59,332 nt of DNA, from positions 1 to 59,332 of the forward strand of contig JALOQF010000003.1 of NCBI GenBank assembly GCA_025459425.1, given 5' to 3'. Positions 25,559-34,405 of the stretch are shown in pieces. This DNA is from Myxococcaceae bacterium (lineage in GTDB: Bacteria > Myxococcota > Myxococcia > Myxococcales > Myxococcaceae). The position numbers and the translations under genes were made by a program. Within the stretch, counting starts at the first letter, position 1, and each line of letters opens with the position of its first letter. Below the pieces are notes generated by a model, which worked only from the letters and a program-made list of their open reading frames with translations, ran no database searches and was not told where the DNA came from.

Positions 25559-27441
25559 CGGCTGCGCTCCTCTCGCTGCTGGTGCTGTCGGCCGAGCCCA
25601 CGGTGGACGAGCTGCCGAAGCAGACGCTCGTCTTCTACAACGCCCGGCTGGCGCAGCGGTCGAAGAAGCCCACCGAGGTCTTGACGCTCTGGCTCCTGCG
25701 AAACGCGCTCGTCGACGCAGGCCAGGCCGGTGTGCACGACGGGCCCTTCCGCTCGCTGGTGTGGGCGGCCACCGGAGCGCTGGGCCTGTGCCAGGACGGC
25801 GTGGCGAAGGACGAAGACGCGGGCGGCGCGGGGCTGTGGCCGCTCGGCCTCCACAACCACGTGCTGACCGCGCGGCAGCCCGAAGACCTGCCCCAGCCGT
25901 GGAACGCCTTCGACGTCGGGCGCCAGCAGCGGCTGGTGTCGTTGTCCGACGTGCTGTCCGACGAGGAGCTCCAGTCGGTCACCTTCTCGCAAACGGCCTG
26001 CCTGCTCCCACGGCTGGTGCTGTTCGAGTACGCACTCGACCCCTTCGCCGAATTGGAAGACCGCCAGGTGCAGGGCGCGATCATGAAGCGGCTCCTCACC
26101 CGCGCGCTCAAGACCCTCGACCGGAAGCTCGTGACGACGACGGCGGTCGTCGAGGCGCGCCTGTTCGACCTCGACCTCGCGCTGGCCGAGCTGCGCGGGC
26201 GCAAGAAGCGCGAGGTCGCGCTCGACAAGGCCGAGCAGGTGCGGGGCCAGGAGATGTCGGCGACGGCGGCGAAGCAGGCGGGGCAGCAGGCCGCGAAGGC
26301 GCTCGACGACCCGGGCCAGCAGGCCTTCCTGAAGAAGGCGCTCACGTGGAGAGCCGACGAGTGGCTCACGCTGTCGCGCCAGCGCCGCGAGTTCCTCTTC
26401 TCGAAGGCACGCCCTGAAGCGACGGACGCGCAGGCCCTCACCGCGCTCACCTTCGACATCGTCGACACGCTCGTCGCGCGCGAGGCCGGTGACGAAGCGA
26501 TGGGCTGGCTGGGTTTCCTCACGAGCGAGGCCGAGAAGGAAGCGGTGTACGAGGGGCCACGCGGCGAGCGGCTGCTCGCCCTGCCCGACGGCTCGGGCTT
26601 CCGGGAGCGCTCCGTCATCGCGCTCCACCGCGGCACCCGGCAGCTCGAGCGTGGCGCCCTCGGTGATGCGCTGCGCAGCTTCGCCTTCGCGCTCGCCAAG
26701 TCGGACACCTCGCGCGAGAGCGGCACGGTGCACGCGCTCGCGCGCCGCTGGCTGTCGTACGTGCTGTCGCGCTTCCAGGCCTCGGCCGAGGTGCTGGCGA
26801 CGCTGAAGGCGCTGGTCCCCCGGCAGGACTTCAACCCCATCATCGAGGAGCTCGTCTGGGCCGCCGCGCTCCGGGCCGACGGGCCGTCCTTCGACCGGCT
26901 CGCGGCGAGCGCGCAGCGCGGCGGAGCCTTCGATTCACGCCTGGGCCGCCTCGAGCTGCTGGCGCACGGCAAGCCCGCCGACCTCGTCGCGCAGCTCCAG
27001 GCCTCGGCCGCCGAGGCGCCCTACGAGACGTTGCGCTTCTCGCGCCAGCTCATCGAAGGCCTCGAGCGTGAAGAGGCCGAGGTGCGGCGCTCGAACCGGG
27101 GCCTGCTGCAGCAGCTCGTCGGCTTGATGGACGTGGTGGCGACGCTGGTGGGCAACTCGAAGACGAACGAGCGCCTGGCGCGAGAGCTCGCAGGGCGGGC
27201 ACAGGCGATGCTCGAGGCGATGGGCCAGAGCACCGGCCCGAAGGGTGAGGTGCGGGCGCTCGCGCTCGGGCACTCGGCGTTCGCCGGCTCGTTGCGGCTG
27301 GCGCCGTCAGACCCGCTCCCCTGGCCCTTCGCGCCCCCGCAGGTGGAAGCGCCGCCGGTCTTCACGCCGCTCGAGCTGGTGCCGGTCGAGTGGCGCGACG
27401 CCGACGGACAGCTCGTGTTCGGCTGGAGGATCACCGAGTGA
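25555..27441 (+). CDS. Secreted alpha-helical protein of the motor operon
   Basis: 628 residues from GTG 25555, which overlaps the previous stop. Short signal peptide (TAALLSLLVLSAEP). The remainder is nearly all helical with heptad-like charged stretches (KKREVALDKAEQVRGQEMSA) and TPR-like segments around 350-450 (GALGDALRSFAFALAKSD). Likely a periplasmic scaffold. No recognised family. GTGA overlap with the TonB/AgmX-like gene. Confidence 0.72.
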   Translation: MTAALLSLLVLSAEPTVDELPKQTLVFYNARLAQRSKKPTEVLTLWLLRNALVDAGQAGVHDGPFRSLVWAATGALGLCQDGVAKDEDAGGAGLWPLGLHNHVLTARQPEDLPQPWNAFDVGRQQRLVSLSDVLSDEELQSVTFSQTACLLPRLVLFEYALDPFAELEDRQVQGAIMKRLLTRALKTLDRKLVTTTAVVEARLFDLDLALAELRGRKKREVALDKAEQVRGQEMSATAAKQAGQQAAKALDDPGQQAFLKKALTWRADEWLTLSRQRREFLFSKARPEATDAQALTALTFDIVDTLVAREAGDEAMGWLGFLTSEAEKEAVYEGPRGERLLALPDGSGFRERSVIALHRGTRQLERGALGDALRSFAFALAKSDTSRESGTVHALARRWLSYVLSRFQASAEVLATLKALVPRQDFNPIIEELVWAAALRADGPSFDRLAASAQRGGAFDSRLGRLELLAHGKPADLVAQLQASAAEAPYETLRFSRQLIEGLEREEAEVRRSNRGLLQQLVGLMDVVATLVGNSKTNERLARELAGRAQAMLEAMGQSTGPKGEVRALALGHSAFAGSLRLAPSDPLPWPFAPPQVEAPPVFTPLELVPVEWRDADGQLVFGWRITE

Positions 27442-28082
27442 CGGCCGAGCAGAAGGCCCAGCTCCGGGAGACGAAGCGACGCCTGCGCGAGCAGCTCAGC
27501 GCCGCGCGGGAGCGGGCGAATGCGGCCGTCGACGCCAACCCGGCCCTGGTGAAGGCGCGCCGGCGGCGCCGCATCCGCCGGGCGCTCACCGTGGCGGCGC
27601 TGCTGCTGCTGTTGCTCTTCCTGCGCTGCGAGGGTCCACCGGGACAGGGCCCGGCGCCCGACGCAGCCACCGCACCGAAGCCAGAGCCCAAACCGCTGGT
27701 GAAGGTGCCCCCGAAGAAGCCGGTGGCGAAGAAGCCCGTCGTCGCGAGCCGCGCCGTCGAGCGGCCCGACTTCGACACGCCAGCGCGCCCACAGGCCGCC
27801 TGGCTCGACGGCTTCCGCCTGCAGGTCGCCGCCCGCAGCCCGCGTCTGTCTCGCTGCTTCATCGGCGCCGAGCGGCCCGGCGCGCTGCGCTGGACATCGC
27901 TCGTCTCGACCGGCACCGGCGCCGTCGGGAGCCACGAGTTCGAAGCCCACGGCACGAGCGTCGACTTGACGAAGGAACAGCGCACCTGTCTCGAGGCAGC
28001 GCTCTCGTCTCCGGGCTACGGGCTCGAAGGCGCTCCGACCGAGGGCCTGCCGCAGCGGGTCAGCCTGGTGCTCGAGTTCTGA
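27438..28082 (+). CDS. AgmX/TonB-like energy-transducer-type protein
   Basis: 214 residues from GTG 27438 (GTGA overlap). A basic cytosolic helix (~1-50), a TM at ~53-68 (LTVAALLLLLLFLRC), a Pro/Lys-rich periplasm-spanning linker (PKPEPKPLVKVPPKKP), and a C-terminal domain (~115-214) with ARSPRLSRCF and a second Cys in RTCLEAALSS. The layout matches AgmX/PglI and TonB-C proteins; in Myxococcus related domains occur in the gliding proteins GltG/GltJ. It probably links inner-membrane motor activity to outer-membrane parts. Last gene of the operon, ending 6 bp from the convergent Omp85 gene. Confidence 0.78.
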   Translation: MTAEQKAQLRETKRRLREQLSAARERANAAVDANPALVKARRRRRIRRALTVAALLLLLLFLRCEGPPGQGPAPDAATAPKPEPKPLVKVPPKKPVAKKPVVASRAVERPDFDTPARPQAAWLDGFRLQVAARSPRLSRCFIGAERPGALRWTSLVSTGTGAVGSHEFEAHGTSVDLTKEQRTCLEAALSSPGYGLEGAPTEGLPQRVSLVLEF

Positions 28083-28088
28083 CGTCCT

Positions 28089-29831
28089 TCACAGCGGCAA
28101 CGCGCGGTCGAGGATGTCGGGCCTGATGTCGTTCACCTGGCCCCACGTGGCGTTGAGCCTGTCGAGCCCCGGCGTCGGCCCGAGCTGGTTGATGTGCACG
28201 CCGAAGTCGAAGCGCAGCACGTCGAAGTTGAAGTACGGCAAGAGGAGCCGCAGCCCGAAGCCGGCCGTCGCTTGAAGCAACGGTGAGCGGTCGAACGCCG
28301 AGCCCACGTCGGTGAAGAGCACGAAGCCGAGCCAGGTGCCCAGGACGAAGGCGATGGGCCGCGTGCGGTACTCGACGTTGGCCAGCACGAGGTTGCGGCC
28401 GGTGAACTGCTCCGGGAAGGTGCCGCGCAGGCCCTGCGAGCCGCCGAGCAGCACCTGCCGGTTGTTGAGATCGTTCCAGCGCAGGTCGACCAGCACCCGC
28501 GTGACGAAGCGCCCGCCCTGGAAGAGGGGCGAATAGTTGAGCAGCTCGGCGGCGAAGCGCTCGTTCGCCGTTGGCAACCCCGGCCTCAGGCGCGCGCCTC
28601 CCGAGGCCGTCAGGGAGAAGAGGTTGTCCCACCGATAGAAGCGGTAGCGCGCGGTGCCGCCGACCTCGACGAAGGGCTGCGTGGTGAGCGGCGACGGAAA
28701 CGCCCAGCGCGCGCCGGCGCTGACGCGGAAGCCGAGCTGCTGGTCTTCCGATAGCTCGAAGGTGTCGAGGTTCTTCAGCACCCGGAAGTCGTTGCTGAAC
28801 GCGGTGGCCAGCCCCTCGACGTACGTCGCGTTCTCGCTGCGCGGCAGGTAGTTGGTGGTGAGCCACGCGGCCTGCTCGTCGGTCAGCCGCGACTCGGCCA
28901 TCGGGGTGTACTGGCGCACGTACGCCGCCGCGGTGGCCGTGAGGTCGACCTTCACGCGGTCGCCCATGCGGCGCGTCACCACCGCGTCGAAGCCGAGCTC
29001 ACGCTGGTCGAACTGAAACGGCACGCGCTCGGAGCCCTGCGCGTCGGGGTACGGCAACTGCCACACGCTCGCGCCGCGGAAGATGCGCCGCTTGCGCACG
29101 TTCCACGCGGCATCCACGAGGAACCCCCAGGGCTGGTCGAGCGTGATGATGGGGTAGCCGAACAGCACCTGGCCCACCGAGCCCTCCACCGCGCCAGTCT
29201 GCCGGTTGAAGACGACGTTCGCGGCCTCGGAGAAGCTGAAGCGTGAGCCGAAGAGGCGACGCTCGGTGAACGACTGCCCGAGCGCGAAGGTGTCGAGGCG
29301 CAGCACGGTGTCGATCGACAGGCTCTGCCCCCAGCCGTTGAAGTTCACCTCGACGAGCGTGAGCTGCAGGAACTGGAGCAGCCCGCCGATGAGCGTGAAC
29401 GAGTTCGACAGCCGCAGGCTCCAGCGGTCCTGGGTGACGACCAGCACGTGCACGCGGCCGTTCGGCGCCTTCGCCGCCACCACCTTCGCCACCGAGAGGA
29501 TGAAGATGCGCCGCAGGTTGCGTTCGGTCTCGAGCGCGCGGGTGGCGTCGAAGGGCTCGCCCGGCTTCAGCAGCACCTCGCGCCGCACCACCGAGTCGCG
29601 CGTCTTGACGTGGAGGACGTCGAAGAGCTTGGGGTTCGTCTCGGGGAAGATCTCTTCACGCTCGACGAAGACCTGGTCGACCTCTTTGCCTTCGGGCGAC
29701 GGGTCGAGCTCGAGGTCGCGGTGCGCGAGGCCCCAGGCGATGAGCCGCTCCTCGGGGCCCTCGGCAGGCTGCCCCTCGGCCGGCGCAGGCCCCGCAGACA
29801 CGACGAGCGAAACGAAGAGCGCGAGCGACAC
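28089..29831 (-). CDS. Omp85/BamA-family outer-membrane protein
   Basis: 580 residues, GTG start with a signal peptide. A POTRA-like module (~60-130: LLKPGEPFDATRALETERNL, RVHVLVVTQDRWSL) precedes a 16-strand type barrel. The family lock motif appears as GGSQGLRGTFPEQF followed by LVLANVEYRTRP. Shorter than BamA, with about one POTRA, so a TamA- or patatin-like accessory assembly protein is more likely than BamA itself. Convergent with the motor operon; a role in inserting its barrels is possible but only by proximity. Confidence 0.88.
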   Translation of the reverse strand: MSLALFVSLVVSAGPAPAEGQPAEGPEERLIAWGLAHRDLELDPSPEGKEVDQVFVEREEIFPETNPKLFDVLHVKTRDSVVRREVLLKPGEPFDATRALETERNLRRIFILSVAKVVAAKAPNGRVHVLVVTQDRWSLRLSNSFTLIGGLLQFLQLTLVEVNFNGWGQSLSIDTVLRLDTFALGQSFTERRLFGSRFSFSEAANVVFNRQTGAVEGSVGQVLFGYPIITLDQPWGFLVDAAWNVRKRRIFRGASVWQLPYPDAQGSERVPFQFDQRELGFDAVVTRRMGDRVKVDLTATAAAYVRQYTPMAESRLTDEQAAWLTTNYLPRSENATYVEGLATAFSNDFRVLKNLDTFELSEDQQLGFRVSAGARWAFPSPLTTQPFVEVGGTARYRFYRWDNLFSLTASGGARLRPGLPTANERFAAELLNYSPLFQGGRFVTRVLVDLRWNDLNNRQVLLGGSQGLRGTFPEQFTGRNLVLANVEYRTRPIAFVLGTWLGFVLFTDVGSAFDRSPLLQATAGFGLRLLLPYFNFDVLRFDFGVHINQLGPTPGLDRLNATWGQVNDIRPDILDRALPL

Positions 29832-29887
29832 CGGGAGCGGCGAGGTTACCCCGAAGTCTCCTCACCGCCCCCGTTTTGGGCCGAGGC

Positions 29888-30811
29888 TCAGGGCGCGCAG
29901 TACCCGACGATGCCCGGGGCGCTCATCACGCACCGCTCACCCTGCAGGCACATCGACGCGTTCGCGCATGGGCGAACACCCGCGTCGGGCATGCCGAGCA
30001 ACCCACCTCCCCCGCTGCCACCGGCGGCCCCCGAACCGCCTCCAGCGCTCCCGCCCCCCGTGCCTGCGGGCCCGCCAGCCGTGCTTGCGTTTCCACCGGC
30101 CGTGCCTGCGTTGCCGCCCGCCGTGCCTGCGTTGCCACCGGCCGTGCCTGCATTGCCGCCCGCCGTGCCTGCGTTTCCACCGGCCGTGCCTGCGTTTCCA
30201 CCGGCCGTGCCTGCGTTGCCGCCCGCCGTGCCTGCGTTTCCACCTGCCGTGCCTGCGTTGCCGCCCGCCGTCCCGGGGTTGCCGCCCGCCGTGCCGTTCG
30301 CACCGCCGTCAGCGCGGAGCGTCGTTCCAGGCTGAAACCGCGTGAAGCCCTTCACCGGAAAGGACACGAGCCCCGCCCCGACGTCGACGGTCAGCTCGGA
30401 AGAGGGAATCACGAAGCGGCTGCCATCGGCCTCTTCGACGGAGATCTCGAGGAGCGCCGCCTCCTCTGGTCCCTGCAGCGCCACGGGCAACGTCAGCCGC
30501 GCGGGCGTCGCGAACGTCGTGCCCGACGGCCCCCACACGGCGACGGGACCACGCGGTGACGCCGCGATGGCGGCACGTCCCAGCTCGAGGGTGAGCTGGG
30601 TGTCGGCCGAGAGCGCTCCGGCCGGAACGGTGAGCCGTGTGCCGGCGAGCTGGGGCTCCTCGCCAGCGCTGACGGAGATGGTGCCGCCGCGTGCTGCCGA
30701 GACGAGCTCGCTCTTCACGAAGCGCGAGCCCACGGTGCGGTCGGTGCCACACGCCCAGGCGATCAACGCGGCGCTGGCGAGCAGGAGACTCAAGGGGCGT
30801 CTGTGGTGCAT
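29888..30811 (-). CDS. Lipoprotein with (GGNAGTA)n repeat
   Basis: 307 residues from ATG 30811 with GAGG upstream. Signal sequence with lipobox-like region ending AWAC. A beta domain (~30-170) is of the ZU5/GAIN-flanking type (LTVPAGALSADTQLTLELG). Then comes a long Gly/Ala/Asn/Thr linker of seven-residue repeats, and a Cys-rich tail (PCANASMCLQGERC) with four cysteines. The open frame runs 22 codons further upstream, but those precede the signal peptide. It is probably surface-exposed; such linkers are common in myxobacterial lipoproteins. Confidence 0.85.
   Translation of the reverse strand: MHHRRPLSLLLASAALIAWACGTDRTVGSRFVKSELVSAARGGTISVSAGEEPQLAGTRLTVPAGALSADTQLTLELGRAAIAASPRGPVAVWGPSGTTFATPARLTLPVALQGPEEAALLEISVEEADGSRFVIPSSELTVDVGAGLVSFPVKGFTRFQPGTTLRADGGANGTAGGNPGTAGGNAGTAGGNAGTAGGNAGTAGGNAGTAGGNAGTAGGNAGTAGGNAGTAGGNAGTAGGNASTAGGPAGTGGGSAGGGSGAAGGSGGGGLLGMPDAGVRPCANASMCLQGERCVMSAPGIVGYCAP
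30073..30297 (-). repeat. About eleven 21-bp tandem repeats coding GGNAGTA
   Basis: In-frame minisatellite inside the lipoprotein gene. Units such as CGTTGCCGCCCGCCGTGCCTG differ mainly at third positions; two sub-types (TTGCCGCCCG and TTTCCACCGG) alternate irregularly, suggesting unequal exchange. Not a CRISPR: there are no unique spacers and it is coding. Confidence 0.85.
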
Positions 30812-30836
30812 GTCAGGAGATCCTCTGTGGTGGTGG

Positions 30837-30855
30837 CGATTCCCCGGCGGAATCG
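30837..30855. promoter_or_regulatory. Inverted repeat CGATTCC-CCGGC-GGAATCG
   Basis: Perfect 7-bp arms with a 5-nt centre, lying in the 76-bp gap between the FecR/TPR gene and the repeat lipoprotein, 25 bp before the lipoprotein ATG. It could be an operator for the lipoprotein or a hairpin that attenuates read-through; there is no T-tract. Confidence 0.45.
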
Positions 30856-30887
30856 GTGCCCGTGAATGTCGGCTCACGCGCGCACCT

Positions 30888-32252
30888 TCATGGGCCTGCG
30901 CGGAGCGCCGCGCGTGCCTCGGCTGCGTGGCGACCGTCGGGGTGGGTCTTCAGGTATCGAGCGACCGCCTCGCGCCAGCCCGGCTCGAGGAAACAGCGAC
31001 GCCAATCGGCTTCATCGGCCCAGCGCGCATCGGTCGCGGCCTCGAGCAGGTCGGCGCGCGCGCGAGCCACGTCACCGGTGCGGCGCGCCAGCTCGGCCCG
31101 GAGCACCAGCACTTCGGCGCGCCGCTCCGAGTCCGGGTGCTCGACGAGGAACGCCGTGGCGGACTCGAGCGCCTCGGGCCAGCGGGCCAGCCGTGTCAGC
31201 ACGTCGACCCGCCCGAGCGTCGCCTCGACGGCGAGGGCTCCGGTCGGAAAGCGCGCGCGGTGGACCGTGAAGTCCTCGAGCGCGCCGGTGAGCCGCCCAC
31301 CTTCGAGTTGGCGTCGAGCCCGTTCGTACAAGGCCAGCTCGGCGCTGGAGGTCCGCTCGAGCCCGCCCAGCATGGCGAGCGCGGCGTCGAGGTCGTGCGT
31401 GTCGCGCGCCTGCGCCAGCACGGCCTCGGGCGTGGGCACCCGAACCCGGCGGGTGGCCGGCACGTCGACCACCACGCCCTGGCCGCCGACGTGGACCTCG
31501 TGTCGACCGGGCGCCAGGGGCAGCTCGAGCGGTGCGGGCCCGACCGCGACTCCGTCGACGTCGACCTCGCCGTCCCCCTCGACGAAGAGCGGCACCGATT
31601 GGCCTTCGACGAAGCCGGCGAGTGTGCGCGACAGGCTCGCGTCTCCCGGCCACGTCTCTTTGGCCACGAGCCGAATGTGCTTCGCGCCCACCACCACCTC
31701 GACGTCGCCGTCGACCGCCCGTACGACGAGCGGGGCCCTCGCCAGCTCGACCCGGCCCTCGCGCACCCGCACCTCGGCGTCACCCACGACCACCACCGTC
31801 GCGGCGCGCACCGCGAGCGCCAGCGTGCCCTCGTTGAGCGCGAAGCGGTCGGCGGCGGTGCGCGTCACGTCACTCTCGGCCTCGAGCGCCAGCCGTCGGT
31901 GCGCCTCGTCGAGCACCAGGAGTCCCCGACCGGCTCGCGCTCGGTCGATGCTTCCTGTCCGAAAGGCAGCAGCGGCGACGGGCTCCGCCCCCCGTGGCGT
32001 GAGTGAGGCCCCCGGCGCAGAGAAGCGCACCGCGGTGTCGGGCCACGGCTGGTACGTCGACCAGACGATGGCCGCCGCAGCGACGAGGGCAGCGACGCCA
32101 CCGAGCAGCGGGCCGATTGGGACTGGACGCGGCGCGAGCACCCGCGCGCGAACGGCGGGAGCCACTCGCGGCAGCGGCGCATCGGCGAAGTCCGCGAGCG
32201 CGGCTGCCAGGCGGTTCGACTCGTCCTTGAGGCGTCTCGGCGCCGTCATCAT
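30888..32252 (-). CDS. FecR-like/TPR membrane protein, candidate anti-sigma factor
   Basis: 454 residues from ATG 32252 (an MM start), overlapping the ECF sigma stop as ATGA. Cytosolic ~60 residues (RLAAALADFADAPLPRVAP), a TM at ~62-85 (GGVAALVAAAAIVWSTY), a FecR-like periplasmic beta domain (~110-230), then TPR-like helices to the end (LESATAFLVEHPDSERRAEV). The arrangement is that of transmembrane regulators controlling a co-encoded ECF sigma. The zinc-anti-sigma HxxxCxxC motif is absent. Role inferred from fold and coupling. Confidence 0.82.
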   Translation of the reverse strand: MMTAPRRLKDESNRLAAALADFADAPLPRVAPAVRARVLAPRPVPIGPLLGGVAALVAAAAIVWSTYQPWPDTAVRFSAPGASLTPRGAEPVAAAAFRTGSIDRARAGRGLLVLDEAHRRLALEAESDVTRTAADRFALNEGTLALAVRAATVVVVGDAEVRVREGRVELARAPLVVRAVDGDVEVVVGAKHIRLVAKETWPGDASLSRTLAGFVEGQSVPLFVEGDGEVDVDGVAVGPAPLELPLAPGRHEVHVGGQGVVVDVPATRRVRVPTPEAVLAQARDTHDLDAALAMLGGLERTSSAELALYERARRQLEGGRLTGALEDFTVHRARFPTGALAVEATLGRVDVLTRLARWPEALESATAFLVEHPDSERRAEVLVLRAELARRTGDVARARADLLEAATDARWADEADWRRCFLEPGWREAVARYLKTHPDGRHAAEARAALRAGP

Positions 32253-32851
32253 CGCAGCCCCCGCTTCCTCGCCAGCGCTTCGAAGTCGCGCCGCGCGTAG
32301 TGCAACCGGGTCCACACCGTGTCGATGGAGCACCCCACGCGCTCGGCGATCTCGTCTCCTGACAGGCCCTCGATCTCGTAGAGCGCGAAGACTTCGCGTT
32401 TCTTGTCACTCATGTGGGCCAGCACCTCGGCGATCTGTCGACGGGTCTCGAGGCGATCGAACGCCTCGTCAGCGGGGGCCTCTCGGCGTGGAGGCTGGCG
32501 TTTCCAGAACCCCAGGAAGGCGTCGCGTACGCGCCGCGCCCGGTGCCGGTTGGCCACCACGTTCGCGGTGATGCGGTACAGCCAGGTCGACAGCTTGCCG
32601 TGCTGAAAGCTCGCCAGCCGCTTGAAGGCGATGACGAAGACGTCTTGCACGACGTCGTCGAGCTCTCCGTCGGGGACGCCAAGGGCCCGCGCGACCCGCT
32701 GAACGAACGGGGCGTGCGTCGAAAACACGGCCTCGAGCGCGTGCGGGTCGCCCGCCTGCGCCCGCTGAGCGAGCACGAGGTCGACCGTGTTTTCGAGGCC
32801 TTGCAGAGTTCGCACGGGAAGAGCGGCGTGTATGTCGTCAGCCCCGGACAA
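32249..32851 (-). CDS. ECF sigma factor
   Basis: 200 residues. Region 2 is seen in DDVVQDVFVIAFKRL and KLSTWLYRITANVVANRHR; region 4 in MSDKKREVFALYEIEGLS and EIAERVGCSIDTVWTRL. The start is unclear: TTG 32851 lies 3 bp after the previous stop, and GTG 32815 is an in-frame alternative; both keep region 2. Coupled to the downstream FecR-like gene by ATGA. It is expected to direct transcription of an envelope regulon when released. Confidence 0.93.
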   Translation of the reverse strand: MSGADDIHAALPVRTLQGLENTVDLVLAQRAQAGDPHALEAVFSTHAPFVQRVARALGVPDGELDDVVQDVFVIAFKRLASFQHGKLSTWLYRITANVVANRHRARRVRDAFLGFWKRQPPRREAPADEAFDRLETRRQIAEVLAHMSDKKREVFALYEIEGLSGDEIAERVGCSIDTVWTRLHYARRDFEALARKRGLR

Positions 32852-32854
32852 CCT

Positions 32855-34378
32855 TCACGGCGAGACGTCGACCCCCACCAGGCCGACGAGGTCGACGGGC
32901 GGCGTGGCGTACCGCTGCGAGGTGCCCTCGACGAGCGCGGTCGACCGGCCCCACGGCGCCAGGACCCAGAGCTCGAGCGAGACCTCGAGCCACCGCGCAA
33001 CCCGCAGCCGCGAGGCGACGCGACCTCCTGCCGTCGGCAGCACCAGGGCCGTCGACGCCTGTCGATAGAGTCCTCCAGCCGGTGTCACACCGGTCACCCG
33101 CGCGCCCAGCAGAAGCTCGACGCAGCCCGCGAGCCGCTCGCCGAAGCAGAGGCCGCCAGCACCGAGCACGCTCGACGACCACGCCGTCAAGCTGGCCAGG
33201 GCACCTTCAGGCAGCGTGAGACTGCTGACGACAGGCCACCGAGTGAGGCCACGGAGGCCCACGCGCCAGCGAGTCGAGACGGTCGCGGTCACGTCGAGAC
33301 GCAACGCTGCTGCAGCACCTCCGCTGGCTTCCCACCACACGCCCACGCCCGCTCCGCCCGAGAAGGCGACCGGACGAGCGGCGCGCCCATCGGCTGAGAC
33401 ATTCCCGAGGCCTGTCGCCGCGCCGCGAGCGCTCTGCCTCGACGACGAGCCGCCGACTGAGGAACCTGGACCTGGACTGGCGCCGAGCGACAGCGCGGCA
33501 TCATCGCCCACACCGGTCACCGAGCGACCTCCGTCGGCGGAGCCCAATGGGGTCGACTCGCCCAGAGCCCCGTCGCTGACGCCTCGGAGCAGAGCAGTCG
33601 CGCCCGACGGCCCGTCGCCGCGCGCATCTTCCGTCGAGGAAGAGCCTCCGTCGGCAGCGCCGCGCGGAGCGCCCGATGCCCTGGAGGCACGCACCTCTTC
33701 CGTCGATGAAGGGCCTCCATCGCCGCCGCCGCGCGGAGCGCCCGACACCCCGGAGGCACGCGAGTCTTCCGTCGAGGAAGAACCTCCGTCGCCGACGCCG
33801 CGCGCAGCGCCCGATGACCCGGAGGCACGCACCTCTTCCGCCGATGAAGAACCTCCATCGCCGCCGCGCGGGGTGCCGGACACCCGCGCGTCCATCGACC
33901 AGACACCTCCATTGCCAGCAGCGCGCGCGTCGTCGGTCGGCGGGCGACCTCCGTCAGCCTCGTCCAGCCGGGAGCCAGGTCGCTCCGACGGCGCGACCTC
34001 GCCGCGCCGCGCACCCAGGCGCCCCGCCGATTCGGGTTCGACCTCGGGCGTGCGCGAGCGTCGACGCTCAGGCTCGACGGCCGACGGGAGACTGAGACCG
34101 GTGAGGTACCGCTGGACGATGGCGAGCCCGAGCGGGGCCAGTTCCTCGCAGCGCGCGGTCAGCTCGCGCGTCAGCACCGGCTGCCCGTCGCGGTGCGCGA
34201 CGACGACGCGCCACCGCTCCGTGCTCACGGCGACGAAGCGCACGACCAGTGGCTGCGCCGTGACGAGCCCGGCCCCCAGGGCCACCACACGCGCATGCGC
34301 TGGACACGACAAGCCCGCGTCAGCGTCGGGCGGTGCCTCGAGCCCGGCCATCACCGTCACCAGCGCGCGCAGCAGCAC
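32855..34378 (-). CDS. Envelope protein with 23-residue repeats and C-terminal beta domain
   Basis: 507 residues, GTG start. The N-terminal ~90 residues form a small domain (VVAHRDGQPVLTRELTARC) behind a weak signal peptide. Residues ~100-320 are low-complexity and hydrophilic, with 23-residue repeats of the type RASGVSGAPRGGGDGGPSS. The last ~160 residues are amphipathic beta strands with two cysteines (GGLCFGERLAGCVELLLG), a likely outer-membrane barrel. It stops 3 bp before the ECF sigma start, so it may be co-transcribed with the sigma gene or be its target. No family recognised. Confidence 0.72.
   Translation of the reverse strand: MLLRALVTVMAGLEAPPDADAGLSCPAHARVVALGAGLVTAQPLVVRFVAVSTERWRVVVAHRDGQPVLTRELTARCEELAPLGLAIVQRYLTGLSLPSAVEPERRRSRTPEVEPESAGRLGARRGEVAPSERPGSRLDEADGGRPPTDDARAAGNGGVWSMDARVSGTPRGGDGGSSSAEEVRASGSSGAARGVGDGGSSSTEDSRASGVSGAPRGGGDGGPSSTEEVRASRASGAPRGAADGGSSSTEDARGDGPSGATALLRGVSDGALGESTPLGSADGGRSVTGVGDDAALSLGASPGPGSSVGGSSSRQSARGAATGLGNVSADGRAARPVAFSGGAGVGVWWEASGGAAAALRLDVTATVSTRWRVGLRGLTRWPVVSSLTLPEGALASLTAWSSSVLGAGGLCFGERLAGCVELLLGARVTGVTPAGGLYRQASTALVLPTAGGRVASRLRVARWLEVSLELWVLAPWGRSTALVEGTSQRYATPPVDLVGLVGVDVSP
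33645..33851 (-). repeat. Three 69-bp tandem repeats inside the envelope-protein gene
   Basis: Unit starts, read on the plus strand, are at 33645, 33714, 33783 and 33852, exactly 69 bp apart (23 codons), followed by a shortened copy to ~33905. Units differ by scattered substitutions. Confidence 0.85.
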
Positions 34379-34405
34379 GCGGGCCGTATAGCAGCGGCCC
34401 TGCCC

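Noticed and set aside
15377..28082. Flagellar or type III secretion cluster
   Set aside because: No FlhA/B, FliI, FliP/Q/R, secretin, hook or flagellin-like gene occurs; only stator and rotor-like parts are present.
30073..30297. CRISPR array
   Set aside because: Repeats are contiguous 21-bp coding units without unique spacers.
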